Both the position numbers and the translations under genes were made by a program. This document shows positions 44,085 to 52,056 of a DNA stretch of 64,000 nt, piece by piece. Within the stretch, counting starts at the first letter, position 1. Each line of letters opens with the position of its first letter. This DNA is from Streptomyces griseus (GTDB lineage Bacteria > Actinomycetota > Actinomycetes > Streptomycetales > Streptomycetaceae), in assembly GCF_001715295.1 (NCBI RefSeq), contig NZ_MDKB01000003.1:637954-701953 (forward strand), written 5' to 3'. Below the pieces are notes generated by a model, which made no database searches, was not told the origin of the DNA, and was given only the letters and a program-made list of their open reading frames with translations.

Positions 44085-45590
44085 GTGGGCGGAACCGGCC
44101 TCGACCTGCGGACCACCCTGCAGCACATCGTGGACACCGCCACGGCGCTGGCCGGGGCGGACCGCGGTGCGCTCGCCCTCCTGGACCACGAACACGCCCG
44201 CGTCACCGACCTGTTCACCACCGGCCTGCCGGACGCCGAACGCCGGCACCCGGGCCCGCTCCTCGACGTGCGCGGCGCGTTCCTCGGGGCCCTGGTCCGT
44301 GACGGCGAGCCGCTGCGCGGCGACGACGTGAGCAGCGACCCGCGCTTCGGCGGCACGGCGCCCGGACGGCCGCCGCAGCGCTCCTTCCTGGGGGCCCCGA
44401 TCCGCCTGCGCACCGAGGTGCTGGGCGGTCTCTGCCTCACCGGGACGGACCCGGGGAGGTTCACGGACACGGACCTGGCCCTGCTGCGGCTGCTCGCCTC
44501 CCAGGCGGCCGCGGCGGTCGACGGAGCCCATCTGTACGAGGCGGCACGGCAGCGGGAGCAGTGGATCGAGGGGGCCGCCGCCGTCACCCGGGCCCTGCTG
44601 GCCGGGAGCGGCACGACGGACGCCCTGGTGACCGTCGCGGAGCGGGCCAGGGTGCTGGCGGGCGCCTCGGCCGGGGTGATCCTCCAGCCGACCGCGGACG
44701 GCGGGATGGAGATCGTCGCCGCCTCCACGCGCGAGGACCCGGCGGGCATCGTCGGCACCGTGATCGAGCCGGGCTCCCCGGTCCTCGTCCAGCTGCTGGG
44801 CGGCGAACCGGTGTTCCTGGAGGACTCCGCGACGGATCCCCGGATGACGACGCACGTTCGGGAGCGGTTCGGGCCGAGCATGATGCTCCCCCTGCAGAGC
44901 GGCGGCCGGCTCATCGGCACCCTCGCCCTGCCCCGGCGGCGTGGCGGCCGCCCGTACACGGCGGTGGAACGGCTGCTGGCCTCGCAGTTCGCCTCCCAGG
45001 CCGCACTGGCCCTCGTGATGGCCGACGCGCAGCACTACCGGGAGCAGCTGGCGGTCTACGAGGACCGCGACCGGATCGCCCGCGATCTGCACGACCTCGT
45101 CGTCCAGCGGCTGTTCGCGACGGAGATGATGCTGGAGTCGACCCGCCGCAAGGACCTGGCGGGCGACGGCGCCACCGCGGAGCTGCTGGCGCGGGCCGTC
45201 GACGAGCTGGACTCCACGATCCAGGAGGTCAGGACGGCGATCTTCGCACTCCAGCAGCCGCCGGCCGAGGCTCCGGCGACCTTCCGGGGCCGGGTGCTGC
45301 GGGAGACGGCGGGCGCGGCGGCGGTGCTCGGCTTCCAGCCGTCGGTGCACTTCACCGGGGCCGTGGACGCCCTGGTGCCGGAGCCCGTGGACGGTCAGCT
45401 GCTCGGCGTACTGCGCGGGGCGCTGGCCACCGCGCACCGGCGGCCGGGGGTGTCGGTCATCGAGGTGGAGGTCGACGTCACGGCCCGGCTGCCCGACGGG
45501 CGCCCCGCGGTGCGCCTGGTGGTCGCCGACGACGGGCGCGCCGAGGACGGCACCCGTTCGCCCACGGTCATCTGGCAGGCGCCGCTCTGA
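44085..45590 (+). CDS. GAF-domain sensor histidine kinase with degenerate ATPase region
   Basis: The product is 501 aa; GTG 44085, 15 bases after mbl. Two GAF domains occupy about 5-150 and 170-315 (DRGALALLDHEHARVTDLF; ASAGVILQPTADGGMEIVAAS). The HisKA_3 box is intact: YEDRDRIARDLHDLVVQRLFATEMMLE, His near 340. The C-terminus should hold a HATPase, but the N box reads GVLRGALATAHRRPG with no N..RH pattern. After VVADDGRAEDG the protein stops within 20 residues, without G1/G2 glycine loops. It resembles DevS/DosT-type sensors by layout. It may be a phosphatase, scaffold or substrate of another kinase. No response regulator is adjacent. Confidence 0.82.
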   Translation: MGGTGLDLRTTLQHIVDTATALAGADRGALALLDHEHARVTDLFTTGLPDAERRHPGPLLDVRGAFLGALVRDGEPLRGDDVSSDPRFGGTAPGRPPQRSFLGAPIRLRTEVLGGLCLTGTDPGRFTDTDLALLRLLASQAAAAVDGAHLYEAARQREQWIEGAAAVTRALLAGSGTTDALVTVAERARVLAGASAGVILQPTADGGMEIVAASTREDPAGIVGTVIEPGSPVLVQLLGGEPVFLEDSATDPRMTTHVRERFGPSMMLPLQSGGRLIGTLALPRRRGGRPYTAVERLLASQFASQAALALVMADAQHYREQLAVYEDRDRIARDLHDLVVQRLFATEMMLESTRRKDLAGDGATAELLARAVDELDSTIQEVRTAIFALQQPPAEAPATFRGRVLRETAGAAAVLGFQPSVHFTGAVDALVPEPVDGQLLGVLRGALATAHRRPGVSVIEVEVDVTARLPDGRPAVRLVVADDGRAEDGTRSPTVIWQAPL

Positions 45591-45999
45591 GCGCGATACG
45601 GGTGTTGGAGTGCGCGACGCCCGCGTCCCGTTTCAGCCGGCGCAGCAGGGCGTCCAGGGAGCCGGAGTCGGCGGCGGTGGCCCGCACCAGGTAGTCGTGG
45701 CCGCCGGTCACGTGCACCACCTCGGTGATGCCGGGGAGGGCGAGCACGGCCCGTTCGAACTCCTCGTTCGTCGTGTCGAGGCGCAGCGACACGTCGATGA
45801 AGACGACGAGGCCCGAGCGCGTGTCGGCGGCCGGGTCGATGATCACCGTGAAGCCCCGGATCACCCCCTCGCGGCGCATGCGGCGTACGCGGTCGCCCGC
45901 CGCGTTGGCGCTCAGTCCCACGCGCAGGCCCAGATCCCGGTACGAGATCCGCGCGTCCTCCTGGAGGATCCCGAGGATCTCTCTGTCCATGCGGTCCAT
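45568..45999 (-). CDS. Lrp/AsnC-family regulator
   Basis: The product is 143 aa from ATG 45999 (MDRMDREILGILQEDARISYRDLGLRVGLSANAAGDRVRRM, helix-turn-helix at residues 5-50). The RAM ligand-binding domain follows with GLVVFIDVSL, FERAVLALPGITEVVHVTGGHDYLVRATA and SNTRIALR. It should form dimers or octamers and respond to an amino acid. A GACAAT hexamer ends seven bases before the start with no ribosome site, so the transcript may be leaderless. The 3' end overlaps the converging kinase gene by 23 bases. Confidence 0.93.
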   Translation of the reverse strand: MDRMDREILGILQEDARISYRDLGLRVGLSANAAGDRVRRMRREGVIRGFTVIIDPAADTRSGLVVFIDVSLRLDTTNEEFERAVLALPGITEVVHVTGGHDYLVRATAADSGSLDALLRRLKRDAGVAHSNTRIALRAAPAR

Positions 46000-46159
46000 A
46001 CCCGCGATTGTCGCAGTCGGGGGCTGTTGACGGCGGGCGAGCGGTTGCCGGCCCGGCCGCCCGGAGGCCCGTGCGCCTAGGGGCGCCTGTCGTGCGCGGC
46101 CCTTCCCGGATGGCGCAGTCCGGGAGGCCCGGGCCTCCCCCGCCGCGTTGACTTGCCGT

Positions 46160-46584
46160 GTGGACACAGCGGTCGAGCAGGCCCCGGCCCCCGAACGGAC
46201 CCGACCCGCCGCCTACCGGAATCTGGTCATGGCCACGATCGGGTTCACGCTCACCTTCTGGGCGTGGAATCTGATCGCCCCGATGTCGGGCGACTACAAG
46301 GAGCGGCTGGGGCCACCTCCTTCGCTGCTCCTCGCCGCCCTGACGGCGATCGCCCAGGCGTTCGAACCGGCGCTGTACCCGGTCGGGACGATCGCGCTGC
46401 TCTGCATGGCCGCCGGGCTGGGTACCGCGAGCGGCAGCGTCTTCGCCCTGGTCTCCAGGTGACGCCGCAGGCCCAGGTGGGGAGCGTGACGGGCATCGCG
46501 GGGGCGACGGGCGGCCTCGGCGGCTTCGTGCCGCCGCTGGTGATGGGGGCGATCTGGCGCGAAGTCCTCGTACGCGATACCTGA
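46160..46584 (+). pseudogene. Broken NarK-type nitrate/nitrite MFS transporter
   Basis: The first frame (GTG 46160) reads PAAYRNLVMATIGFTLTFWAWNLIAPMSGDYKERLG, the NarK N-terminus, then jumps to a C-terminal-like stretch ALTAIAQAFEPALYPVGTIALLCMAAGLGTASGSVFALV. A stop follows at 46460. The next frame continues QVTPQAQVGSVTGIAGATGGLGGFVPPLVMGAIW, the NarK late signature, to 46584. So there is a large internal deletion (normal length is about 400-450 residues) and a one-base frameshift near 46455. It cannot make a working transporter. Confidence 0.85.
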
Positions 46585-46637
46585 GCGGGCGCCCGGACCC
46601 CGGGACGGCGCCCGGGACAGCCCTTAGGCTGCTCCGG

Positions 46638-48122
46638 GTGACCCTTCTTCTGCCCGCACTGCACGGGCCGTCCGGCCGGACGGACTCCTCGGAGGCCGTC
46701 CGGTTCGGCGCACACAGCCTGACGTACGCCCAGCTGGCCGCGGCGTCCGACGCGCTCGCGGCCGAGATCGCGGGGGCGGGGCGCGTCGCCGTCTGGGCCA
46801 CGTCCACGCCGTGGACGGTGATCGCGGTGGTGGCGGCGCTGCGGGCGGGCGTGCCCGCCGTACCGCTCAACCCGAACACGGGTGAGCGGGAACTGGCGCA
46901 CATCGTCGCGGACAGCGCCCCCTCGGCGGTACTCGCCGGGGCAGGCGACACGCTCCCGCCCGCGCTGGCCGGCCTGCGACGGCTGGACGCCGGTACGGGG
47001 GCGATCAGCGCGGAGGCGATCAGCGCGGGTGCCTTCCCGGCCGAGCCCGCGCCGGACTCCCCGGCGCTGATCGTCTACACCTCGGGCACGACAGGACCGC
47101 CCAAGGGCGCGGTCCTGCCCCGCCGGGCGATCGCCGCCTCGCTGGACGCACTGGAGGACGCCTGGCGGTGGACCGCCGACGACGTCCTCGTGCACGCCCT
47201 GCCGCTCTTCCACGTGCACGGTCTGATCCTGGGCGTCCTCGGCCCGCTCCGCCGGGGTGGCTCGGTGCGCCACCTGGGGCGCTTCTCCCCGGAGGGGGTG
47301 GCTCGGGAGCTGCTCTCCGGGGGGACGATGCTGTTCGGCGTGCCCACGATGTACCACCGGCTGGCGGGCGCCCTGGGTGATCCGGCCGGCTCCGGGAGCC
47401 TCACGAAGGCGCTGGCGGGAGCCAGGCTGCTGGTCTCCGGCTCGGCCGCGCTGCCCGTCCACGACCACGAACGGATCGCCGCCGCCACCGGCCGCCGTGT
47501 CATCGAGCGGTACGGCATGACGGAGACCCTGATGAACACGGGGGTACGGGCGGACGGCGCCCCCCGCGCCGGCACGGTCGGGCCACCGCTGGCCGGGGTG
47601 GAACTGCGGCTCGTCGAGGAGGACGGCAGCGTGCTCGTGGACCCGGCGTCCATCGGGGAGATCCAGGTGCGCGGGCCGAACCTCTTCACCGGCTACCTCA
47701 ACCGTCCCGACGCGACGGCGGCGGCCTTCACCGAGGACGGCTTCTTCCGGACCGGGGACATGGCCACGGTCGATCCCGACGGCTACGTACGGATCGTCGG
47801 GCGCAAGGCCACCGACCTGATCAAGAGCGGCGGTTACAAGATCGGAGCCGGGGAGATCGAGAACGCCCTGCTGGAGCACCCCGGCGTGCGGGAGGCCGCC
47901 GTCACCGGCGAGCCCGACGCGGACCTGGGCGAGCGGATCGTCGCCTGGATCGTCCCCGAGGATCCCGGATCACCGCCCGGCGAACGGGAGTTGGCGGATC
48001 ATGTGGCGGCCCTGCTGGCCCCGCACAAACGCCCGCGTGCCGTCCGCCACCTCGACGCCCTGCCCCGCAACGACCTGGGCAAGATCATGAAAAGGTCGCT
48101 CGGTGTCCAGCTCCCCCGGTGA
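46638..48122 (+). CDS. matB: Malonyl-CoA synthetase
   Basis: The product is 494 aa; GTG 46638 lies seven bases after TAGGCT, so it may be leaderless. It is an acyl-adenylate-forming enzyme: P-loop IVYTSGTTGPPKGAV near 150, HALPLFHVHGLILG, IERYGMTETLMNTG near 290, FFRTGDMATVDPDGYVRIVGRKATDLIKSGGYKIGAGEIE in pieces at 370-410, and catalytic Lys in NDLGKIMKRS near the end. It follows the small MatB class characterised in S. coelicolor, making malonyl- or methylmalonyl-CoA from the acid, ATP and CoA. It overlaps the carboxyltransferase gene by 20 bases. Confidence 0.93.
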   Translation: MTLLLPALHGPSGRTDSSEAVRFGAHSLTYAQLAAASDALAAEIAGAGRVAVWATSTPWTVIAVVAALRAGVPAVPLNPNTGERELAHIVADSAPSAVLAGAGDTLPPALAGLRRLDAGTGAISAEAISAGAFPAEPAPDSPALIVYTSGTTGPPKGAVLPRRAIAASLDALEDAWRWTADDVLVHALPLFHVHGLILGVLGPLRRGGSVRHLGRFSPEGVARELLSGGTMLFGVPTMYHRLAGALGDPAGSGSLTKALAGARLLVSGSAALPVHDHERIAAATGRRVIERYGMTETLMNTGVRADGAPRAGTVGPPLAGVELRLVEEDGSVLVDPASIGEIQVRGPNLFTGYLNRPDATAAAFTEDGFFRTGDMATVDPDGYVRIVGRKATDLIKSGGYKIGAGEIENALLEHPGVREAAVTGEPDADLGERIVAWIVPEDPGSPPGERELADHVAALLAPHKRPRAVRHLDALPRNDLGKIMKRSLGVQLPR

Positions 48123-49494
48123 CGGCGGCGGCAGCGCCCGCATGACGGCCCGGGAGATCATCGCCGCCGTGGCCGGGAGCTTCACCGAGCACCGCCCGCC
48201 CGTGCGCCCGGCCCCGGCCGACGGCCCGCTCGGCTGGGCCGGTTACGGCGAGTCCCGGGCCCGCGCCGCGGCACGCACCGGCGAGGAGGAATCGGTCGTG
48301 TACGGGGTGGCCGGCCTCGGCGGCCTCTCCTGCGTGCTGGTCTCCTTCGAGTTCGGCTTCCTGGGCGGGTCGCTCGGCGGGCACACCGGCGACCGACTGG
48401 AGGCCGCGTATGCGCTGGCCCGTGAACGCCGCCTGCCGCTCGTCTCGTTCGTCGCCACCGGAGGCAGCCGCATGCAGGAGGGCATGATCGCGCTGATACA
48501 GCTCCAGCGGGTGGCCCGGGCCTCCGCGCTGCTGCGGGCGGCGGGCCTGCCGCAGATCGCGGTGGTGCGCGACCCGACGACCGGGGGCGGCTGGGCCACC
48601 CTGGGAGCGGGGGCCGACGTGGTGCTGGCCCTGCCCGGCGCGCAGATCGGTTTCGCCGGGTCCCGGGTGCGGCCGGCCGACGCGGACCCGTACGCGTACA
48701 CCGCAGAGGGGCAGTTGACGGCCGGTCAGGTGGATGCGGTGGTGCCGCCCGGGGAACTGCCGGGGACGCTGGGGCGCTGGCTGGCCGCACTGACGGTGTC
48801 CGGCCCGGCGCGGCCGGCCCCGGTGCCGGGGCCGCTGTCGGGCACGGGACTGCCGGAGACCGGCTGGGCGGCGGTGGAGCAGGCCCGCTCGGCGGCCCGG
48901 CCGCGGGCAGCGGCGTACCTGGACGCCTACTTCGAGGACCGGCTGCCGCTGAGCGGCGACCGGTGCGGGGGCAGCGACCCGGGGCTGCTCTGCGGGGTCG
49001 GACTGCACCGGGGGCGGCCGGTGGCGTACGTGGCCCAGTGCGGCACCGCCACCCTCCCGGCCGGATACCGCACGGCGTCCCGGGTGATCCACCTGGCGGA
49101 CCGCCTCGGCATCCCCGTTCTGACCCTGGTCGACACCCCCGGCGCGGCCAACGACGCCGAGGCGGAGCGGGCGGGCGCCGGAGCGGCCATCGCCGGGACC
49201 TTCGCGGCGGTCGCCGGCGCCCAGGTGCCCGTGACGACGCTGGTGATCGGTGAGGGCGGCTCGGGCGGCGCGCTCGCACTGGCGGCGCCGGACAACACCC
49301 ATGTCACGGCGGACAGCTACTTCTCGGTGATCGCCCCGGAACTGGCCGCCGCGATTCTCAAGCGCGGCCCGGAGGAGGTGCGTTCCACCGCCGACCAGCT
49401 CCGGCTGCGCCCGCAGGACCTGGTGGAACTCGGCGTCGCCCGCTCGGTCGTCGGCCCGGCAGGCGGCGGTCCGGCCCCGGCCGGCCGCGGATGA
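48103..49494 (+). CDS. Acyl-CoA carboxyltransferase, AccD-AccA-type fusion
   Basis: The product is 463 aa. GTG 48103 lies inside matB; ATG 48142 is an alternative. The N-terminal half is AccD-like without a zinc ribbon: VVYGVAGLGGLSCVLVSFEFGFLGGSLGGHTGDRLEAAY, SFVATGGSRMQEGMIALIQL and VRDPTTGGGWATLGAGADVV. The C-terminal half is AccA-like: ASRVIHLADRLGIPVLTLVDTPGA, TTLVIGEGGSGGALALAAPD and YFSVIAPELAAAIL. Oxyanion-hole glycine pairs are present in both halves. It would carboxylate an acyl-CoA from carboxybiotin. Coupling to matB suggests malonyl-CoA balance; malonate decarboxylase-type activity is an alternative. Confidence 0.85.
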   Translation: MSSSPGDGGGSARMTAREIIAAVAGSFTEHRPPVRPAPADGPLGWAGYGESRARAAARTGEEESVVYGVAGLGGLSCVLVSFEFGFLGGSLGGHTGDRLEAAYALARERRLPLVSFVATGGSRMQEGMIALIQLQRVARASALLRAAGLPQIAVVRDPTTGGGWATLGAGADVVLALPGAQIGFAGSRVRPADADPYAYTAEGQLTAGQVDAVVPPGELPGTLGRWLAALTVSGPARPAPVPGPLSGTGLPETGWAAVEQARSAARPRAAAYLDAYFEDRLPLSGDRCGGSDPGLLCGVGLHRGRPVAYVAQCGTATLPAGYRTASRVIHLADRLGIPVLTLVDTPGAANDAEAERAGAGAAIAGTFAAVAGAQVPVTTLVIGEGGSGGALALAAPDNTHVTADSYFSVIAPELAAAILKRGPEEVRSTADQLRLRPQDLVELGVARSVVGPAGGGPAPAGRG

Positions 49495-49610
49495 CGTCCT
49501 CCGGCAGCGGAGGCCGGGCACGCGCTCCGGACCCCGGGGGTGTTTGCGCGGGCCGGTCCCGGTCATACGGCAAGTATTCCTGCCGCCGAGTACAGCAAGG
49601 TGTGAATGAC

Positions 49611-49784
49611 ATGACTGCCGACGAGAAGACCCAGGCCAAGACCGAGCAGGCCAAGGGCAAGGTCAAGGAGGCCGCCGGCCGGGCGACCGGCAACGAGCGC
49701 CTCGCCGCCGAAGGCCGGGCCGATCAATCCAAGGGCGACGCCCGTCAGGCCAAGGAGAAGGCGAAGGACGCCTTCAAGCACTGA
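49611..49784 (+). CDS. CsbD family small stress protein
   Basis: The product is 57 aa from ATG 49611 with AAGG ten bases upstream. It is a hydrophilic, Lys/Glu/Ala-rich repeat protein (KTEQAKGKVKEAAGRATGNERLAAEGRADQSKGDARQAKEKAKDAF), the CsbD pattern of a disordered or helical general stress protein, often under sigma-B-type control. The anti-sigma-type ATPase gene nearby fits that theme. Its exact role is unknown. Confidence 0.92.
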   Translation: MTADEKTQAKTEQAKGKVKEAAGRATGNERLAAEGRADQSKGDARQAKEKAKDAFKH

Positions 49785-49820
49785 CGGCCACGGGAGCGCG
49801 AGACGCGCTCTCCCGCCGCT

Positions 49821-49852
49821 GCGTGTGGCCCGGCCGGCGCCGGGCCACACGC
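49821..49852 (+). terminator. csbD terminator
   Basis: A perfect 13-bp stem: GCGTGTGGCCCGG (49821-49833) pairs with CCGGGCCACACGC (49840-49852) across a six-base loop. A smaller stem GAGCGCG-AGA-CGCGCTC precedes it at 49794-49810. Confidence 0.85.
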
Positions 49853-49862
49853 ATGTCCGCGT

Positions 49863-50132
49863 ACGGGTACGCGCATCTCGTTGGACGGGTACACGGGTAC
49901 CGCCGCACGGGTGCACGCATCTCGATGTACGGGCCAGGCGGGTGTCGCCGGACAGGTCCGGCGGGTGCCGCCGCACAGGTACACGCGTCTCGCTGTACGG
50001 GGCCGGCGGGTGTCGCCGCACGGGTACCCGCATCCCGCCGCACGGGCCAGGCGGGTGTCGCCGGACAGATCCGGCGGGTGTCGCCGGACAGGTCCGGCGG
50101 GTGCCGCCGCACGGGTCCGCCGGTGTCGTGGG
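49863..50132. repeat. Minisatellite: about twelve 22-23-bp tandem units
   Basis: Units start at 49863, 49885, 49907, 49929, 49952, 49975, 49997, 50020, 50042, 50065, 50088 and 50111. Each begins AC(G/A)GG or close to it. One 22-bp type carries GCATCTCG. One 23-bp type carries CCGGCGGGTGTCGCCGG, itself a 6-bp hairpin. Units 49929 and 50042 are identical, as are 49952 and 50088, showing block duplication. All reading frames are nearly open because of the composition, but there is no start, ribosome site or codon bias, so I do not call a gene. The rest of 49785-50231 holds only the csbD terminator and about 100 plain bases. Confidence 0.88.
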
Positions 50133-50231
50133 TACCGGCGCCCCCCTTCCCCCGTACCGGGTGCGGGGCGCGGTCGCCGGTCGGGACCGCTCGGCGGCCC
50201 TCCGGCGTGCGGGGTGGCAGGCCCCGGTGTA

Positions 50232-50672
50232 TCAGCCGACGGCGGTGTCGTGCCGGGGCTTCGGAGCCCCCGGGGGCACGAAACAGGCCGAGACGGTCTT
50301 GCCCGACCGCTGGGGATGCGTCGTCCACGCGTCGGCGAGCGCGTCGACGATGGCCATGCCGCGCCCCCCGGTCGTCGTGAGGTTCTCCGGCTGCTGGGCG
50401 GGCGGCAGGGGGTCGGAGTCGTGCACACTCACGTGCAGACAACGGCTGTCCCAGGTCAGGACCAGCTGCGCGTCGCTGTGCGCGTGCACGTGGGCGTTGG
50501 TGATCAGCTCGGAAACACTGAGCAGGATCGCGTCCACGGTTTCCGGCGCGTCCTTCGTCCACTCCAGGGACGCCAGATGCTCCCGGGTCCAGCGGCGGCC
50601 TGCCCGCACCCCCTTCGAAGCCGGGAACGACTGCGCCCATCCCACGGCACGCAGCGACGTGTCCTTCGTCAT
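50232..50672 (-). CDS. ATP-binding anti-sigma-factor-type protein (HATPase_c_2)
   Basis: The product is 146 aa; ATG 50672 has GAGGA three to four bases upstream. It is a single GHKL ATPase domain of the RsbW/SpoIIAB-like class abundant in Streptomyces: WAQSFPASKGVRAGRRWTREHL, N box LSVSELITNAHVHAHSD, VSVHDSDPLPP and the G-loop TTGGRGMAIVDALADAW. These proteins bind or phosphorylate anti-sigma antagonists to control stress or developmental sigma factors. No partner sigma or antagonist gene is next to it. The IS110 element lies about 150 bases upstream. Confidence 0.9.
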   Translation of the reverse strand: MTKDTSLRAVGWAQSFPASKGVRAGRRWTREHLASLEWTKDAPETVDAILLSVSELITNAHVHAHSDAQLVLTWDSRCLHVSVHDSDPLPPAQQPENLTTTGGRGMAIVDALADAWTTHPQRSGKTVSACFVPPGAPKPRHDTAVG

Positions 50673-50829
50673 GGGTCCTCCTCTCTCGGCTCCTTCCTCT
50701 TCCTCTACCCCCGCCTGGGAGACACACCCACGCGGCCCGCGGTAACCGGAAGCCGGACGCGAGGCCTGTCCGTGGGCTCCCCGGGCACAAGCACCTCACC
50801 CTTCGGAAAGGAACTTCCCAATGACGTTG

Positions 50830-52047
50830 TCAAGCAGCTGCCGTGACTGGTGGTGTGGCTTGGTAGCACGCTCCGTCGCGGATCATGGCCCACAGGACGT
50901 TGGCCCGGCGTCGGGCGAGCGCCAGCAGCGCCTGCTTGTGCCCCTTGCCCTCGGCCCGCTTGCGTTCGTAGAAGCGTTTCGAGGCGGGGCAGCTCCGGAG
51001 ACTGGCGAAGGCGGAGAGGTAGAAGGCGCGGAGCAGGCCGCGGTGGTAGCGGCGCGGGCGGTGGAGGTTGCCGCTGACGCGTCCGGAGTCGCGGGGGACG
51101 GGGGCGAGGCCGGCGTAGCCGGCCAAGCGGTCGGCGGTGCCGAAGGCGACCATGTCACCGCCGGTCGCGGCGAGGAACTCCGCGCTCAGCAGGGTGCCCA
51201 TGCCGGGCAGGCTCTGGATCACCTCGGCGCGCGGATGCTCGCGAAACCGGCCCTCGATGAGAGCGTCGAGCTCGGCGATCTCCTCATCGAGGGCCATCAC
51301 CCCCTTCGCGAGCCGGGCCACCATCGTGGCCGCGAGCTTTTCGCCTGGCAGTGCGCTGAACTGTGCCTCGGCCGCCTCCACGACGCTCCGGGCCAGGGCC
51401 TCGCTGCTGCGGACCTTGCGGTTCTTCAGCCACGTCGTGATGCGGGCAGCTCCTGCGCGGCGGATCGCGGCCGGGGTCTGGTAGCCGGTCAGCAGCAGGA
51501 CCGGGCCCTTCTTCGTCAGGTCCAGCGAGCGTTCCAGCGCAGGGAAGATCTCCAGGAGTTGGGCACGCAGTCGGTTGATCTGCCGGGTCCGGTCGCAGAC
51601 CAGATCGGTGCGGCGGGTTACCAAGGTGCGCAGATCGACCGCTATCTCGTCGCCGGGTCGCAGAACGCCGAGGTCGGTGCGCATACGGGCCTGGTCAGCG
51701 ATGACGAAGGCGTCTTTCGCGTCGGTCTTGGCCTGGCCCCGGTAGCCCGCCGAAGCACGGTGGACGGCCAGACCGGTGATGTAGGTGACGTGCTGGTCGT
51801 GACTGACAAGCAGGCCGAGCAGGAGCGCGGCCCCACCGTGGTTGATATCCACCGCCCACAGCACGTTCCGCGACAACGCCAGCACGTCGGCCAGGAGCTG
51901 AAGCAGCTCGGTCTCGTCGTTCAGCACCCGACGCGACAACAGCCGCGTGCCCTGGGCGTCGATCACCACGCAGTGGTGATGCTCCTTGCCGATGTCCACT
52001 CCGGCCCAGATCTCGGGCACGGCCACCTCCGTCAGCTCGTCGTACAC
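50830..52047 (-). CDS. IS110-family transposase (DEDD recombinase)
   Basis: The product is 405 aa; GTG 52047 start. The N-terminal RuvC-like DEDD domain has IWAGVDIGKEHHHCVVID (first Asp near 18), VLWAVDINHGG, and KTDAKDAFVIADQARM near 120. The C-terminal Transposase_20 domain has VIQSLPGMGTLLSAEFLAATG near 290 and YAGLAPVPRDSGRVSGNLHRPRRYHRGLLRAFYLSA with the conserved DSG serine near 325. It is full length with no frameshift, so probably active. IS110 enzymes recombine DNA via a circular intermediate guided by a structured RNA from the non-coding end. Confidence 0.96.
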   Translation of the reverse strand: MYDELTEVAVPEIWAGVDIGKEHHHCVVIDAQGTRLLSRRVLNDETELLQLLADVLALSRNVLWAVDINHGGAALLLGLLVSHDQHVTYITGLAVHRASAGYRGQAKTDAKDAFVIADQARMRTDLGVLRPGDEIAVDLRTLVTRRTDLVCDRTRQINRLRAQLLEIFPALERSLDLTKKGPVLLLTGYQTPAAIRRAGAARITTWLKNRKVRSSEALARSVVEAAEAQFSALPGEKLAATMVARLAKGVMALDEEIAELDALIEGRFREHPRAEVIQSLPGMGTLLSAEFLAATGGDMVAFGTADRLAGYAGLAPVPRDSGRVSGNLHRPRRYHRGLLRAFYLSAFASLRSCPASKRFYERKRAEGKGHKQALLALARRRANVLWAMIRDGACYQATPPVTAAA

Positions 52048-52056
52048 AACCCAGCA

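Noticed and set aside
43008..45437. 809-codon minus-strand frame opposite mbl and the GAF kinase
   Set aside because: It spans two well-supported genes of opposite strand and shows no family pattern; an antisense artefact of codon bias.
49863..50132. Possible CRISPR array
   Set aside because: Units are contiguous with no unique spacers of constant length and no cas genes are nearby; it is a tandem repeat.
49745..50799. Long frames through the minisatellite on both strands, giving repeat peptides such as CRRTGPAGV
   Set aside because: Repeat DNA without stops opens several frames at once; none has a ribosome site, a plausible start or codon bias, and two overlap the anti-sigma-type gene.
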